From the NCBI RefSeq assembly GCF_030519355.1, contig NZ_JAUMKC010000005.1, positions 186,001 through 250,000 on the forward strand: DNA of 64,000 nt. Direction: 5' to 3'. Position 1 is the stretch's first letter; every line of letters begins with the position of its first letter. The translations under genes were made by a program, and so were the position numbers. Source of the stretch: Mucilaginibacter sp. L3T2-6 (lineage in GTDB: Bacteria; Bacteroidota; Bacteroidia; Sphingobacteriales; Sphingobacteriaceae). The notes under the pieces were generated by a model that was not told the DNA's origin, made no database searches, and saw nothing but the letters and a program-made list of their open reading frames with translations. Below are positions 62,638 through 64,000 of the stretch, piece by piece.

Positions 62638-64000
62638 ATGAACGCTACCGATAATTATCAGCTCTTAATTGATAAGATAAACATCTTTATCCGGAAATAT
62701 TATTTCAATAATTTTCTGCGCGGACTGATATTTTTGGGTGCGGGCTTATTCTCGGCTTACGTGGTTATTACCGTCAGCGAGTATTTCGGCAATTTCAATA
62801 CGCTTTTCCGTACACTGCTCTTTTACCTGTTTATCCTGCTCAACCTTAGTTTGGTCATCTGGCTGATCATGCCTCCGCTGCTGGCCTGGATGAAGCTGGG
62901 CAAATCGTTAACCCATGACGAAGCTGCCGAAATTATAGGCAGGCATTTTAGCGATGTGCATGATAAATTGTTAAACACATTGCAGCTAAAAAAACAGGCC
63001 GGGCAGGATGCGCGCCATGCCGCGTTGATAGAGGCAAGCATCAACCAGAAAATTGAGGCATTGAAGCCGGTGAGTTTTCCATCGGCCATAAACATCCGGG
63101 AGAACCGCAAATATTTAAAATGGCTGCTGCTGCCTGCAGGGGTGATCTGCATTATAGCCTTTGCAGCCCCGTCGATATTAACAGAAAGCACCAAAAGGCT
63201 TATCCGCCATAACGAATATTTTGCACCGGTTGCGCCTTTTAATTTCGTTGTACAAAATAAAACCTTGTCGGCCGTGCAGGGCGATGATCTGAAGCTCGAC
63301 CTTAAATTGACGGGCGATAAACTCCCCGCAGATGTTTACGTAGAAGCAGGCAGTAATTCATTTAAGCTGGATAAAGAGAACCTTACCCGCTTTCACTACC
63401 TGTTTACTAACCTGCAGCAGAATACCACTTTCAGGCTGACAGCCAATGGTTTTACGTCTCAGCCTTACGAGATAAAGGTCAACCTGCGCCCGGCCCTGCT
63501 GCATTTTGACGTGGCGCTCAATTATCCTGCTTACCTGCACAAAAAGAATGAGACCGTAAAAAATGCAGGAGACCTTACCATTCCCGCCGGTACAGTGGTC
63601 ACCTGGCAACTGCATACGCAGAACGCCTCGTCGCTGATATTCAGCATGAACGGTAGCGGCGGAAGCGTTAGCCCTCAGCAGCCAGACCTCTTTGAACACA
63701 GAGAGCGCATCGTAAAAAACAGCGTTTACAAAATAACCCCGCTTAACGGGAATGTTAACCATGCCGACTCGGCTAACTACCGGGTAAATGTTATTGCTGA
63801 CGAAATGCCTGCCATCACTGTGGAGGAAAAGCAGGACTCGGTGAGTATGAAGACGCTCTATTTTAACGGGCGAATACAGGACGATCATGGTTTTTCATCG
63901 CTTAACTTTCATTATGTGGTGGGCCCGCCGGGAGATAAAACCAATGTTAAAAGTTATAGCAAACCCGTTAAAGCTGAGTTGAATGCGCCACAATCGGACT
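62638..64000 (+). CDS. DUF4175-like large membrane protein, truncated by window edge
   Basis: Starts at ATG 62638 and is open to the end of the window (about 454 residues seen). Two or three membrane helices in the first 180 residues (FLRGLIFLGAGLFSAYVV, LFYLFILLNLSLVIWLIM, WLLLPAGVICIIAF) are followed by a large extracytoplasmic beta-rich part. This fits the DUF4175 family of Bacteroidota, usually about 1,100 residues. Function unknown. Confidence 0.7.
   Translation, partial: MNATDNYQLLIDKINIFIRKYYFNNFLRGLIFLGAGLFSAYVVITVSEYFGNFNTLFRTLLFYLFILLNLSLVIWLIMPPLLAWMKLGKSLTHDEAAEIIGRHFSDVHDKLLNTLQLKKQAGQDARHAALIEASINQKIEALKPVSFPSAINIRENRKYLKWLLLPAGVICIIAFAAPSILTESTKRLIRHNEYFAPVAPFNFVVQNKTLSAVQGDDLKLDLKLTGDKLPADVYVEAGSNSFKLDKENLTRFHYLFTNLQQNTTFRLTANGFTSQPYEIKVNLRPALLHFDVALNYPAYLHKKNETVKNAGDLTIPAGTVVTWQLHTQNASSLIFSMNGSGGSVSPQQPDLFEHRERIVKNSVYKITPLNGNVNHADSANYRVNVIADEMPAITVEEKQDSVSMKTLYFNGRIQDDHGFSSLNFHYVVGPPGDKTNVKSYSKPVKAELNAPQSD

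Overview
The window is chromosomal DNA from a Bacteroidota bacterium, most likely a Sphingobacteriaceae member of the Pedobacter/Mucilaginibacter type. Evidence: promoters of the TTTG-N19-21-TAnnTTTG class, DUF4270 and DUF6249 proteins, a lone glycogen-synthase N-domain between DUF4270 and panC, BlaI/BlaR1, and abundant short dispersed repeats. Genus is not resolvable by reading alone. No tRNA, rRNA or CRISPR array was seen.

Region 1 (1 to about 32,030) is a prophage of the transposable (Mu-like) siphovirus kind; its left end (repressor and transposase) lies outside the window. The early block (1-8,006, + strand) begins with a MuB-like ATPase and holds two stand-alone DnaA domain IV-like proteins, DUF3164, a zinc-ribbon protein with an SSB-like C-terminus, DUF2786, DUF4406, a RecA-like ATPase, a replication-type protein and a GemA-like protein, plus unknowns. 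It is followed by a small HTH protein and a zinc-ribbon protein. The packaging block (14,939 to 8,590, - strand) carries small and large terminase, gp36-like protein, a portal-MuF fusion, virion morphogenesis protein and a tail-completion-like protein. The structural block (15,133-31,690, + strand) carries protease/scaffold, capsid, holin, candidate unimolecular spanin, tail tube, tail assembly chaperone with probable -1 frameshift, tape measure, tail tip, fibre, several signal-peptide proteins, a second holin-like protein and a GH108 endolysin, closed by a strong terminator. There is no sheath or Mu-type baseplate set, so the tail is of the long flexible type.

Region 2 (32,033-44,415) is ordinary chromosome: M23 peptidase, rbfA, LolC/E-type permease, metallo-hydrolase, Uma2 protein, oxyR diverging from a catalase with a visible OxyR-type operator, glmS, DUF4270 lipoprotein, GT5 domain protein and panC.

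Region 3 (about 44,450-49,155) is a small accessory island. A KAP-type P-loop NTPase and a replication-like pair (zinc-finger/Toprim-like protein plus RepA-like helicase) lie among five copies of a repeat with GTTCCGTTC / GAACGGAAC ends; three copies are exactly 115 bp. No recombinase is visible.

Region 4 (49,168-64,000) is chromosome again: 2-hydroxyacid dehydrogenase, EcsC-like protein, rsmA, pdxA, BlaI-BlaR1 with an operator, histidine kinase, DinB protein, DUF6249 protein, O-methyltransferase, two glucosaminidases, an MFS exporter with MarR regulator, and the start of a DUF4175-like protein. Across the window, dispersed repeats have entered or extended reading frames (portal-MuF linker, zinc-ribbon C-terminus, helicase C-terminus).
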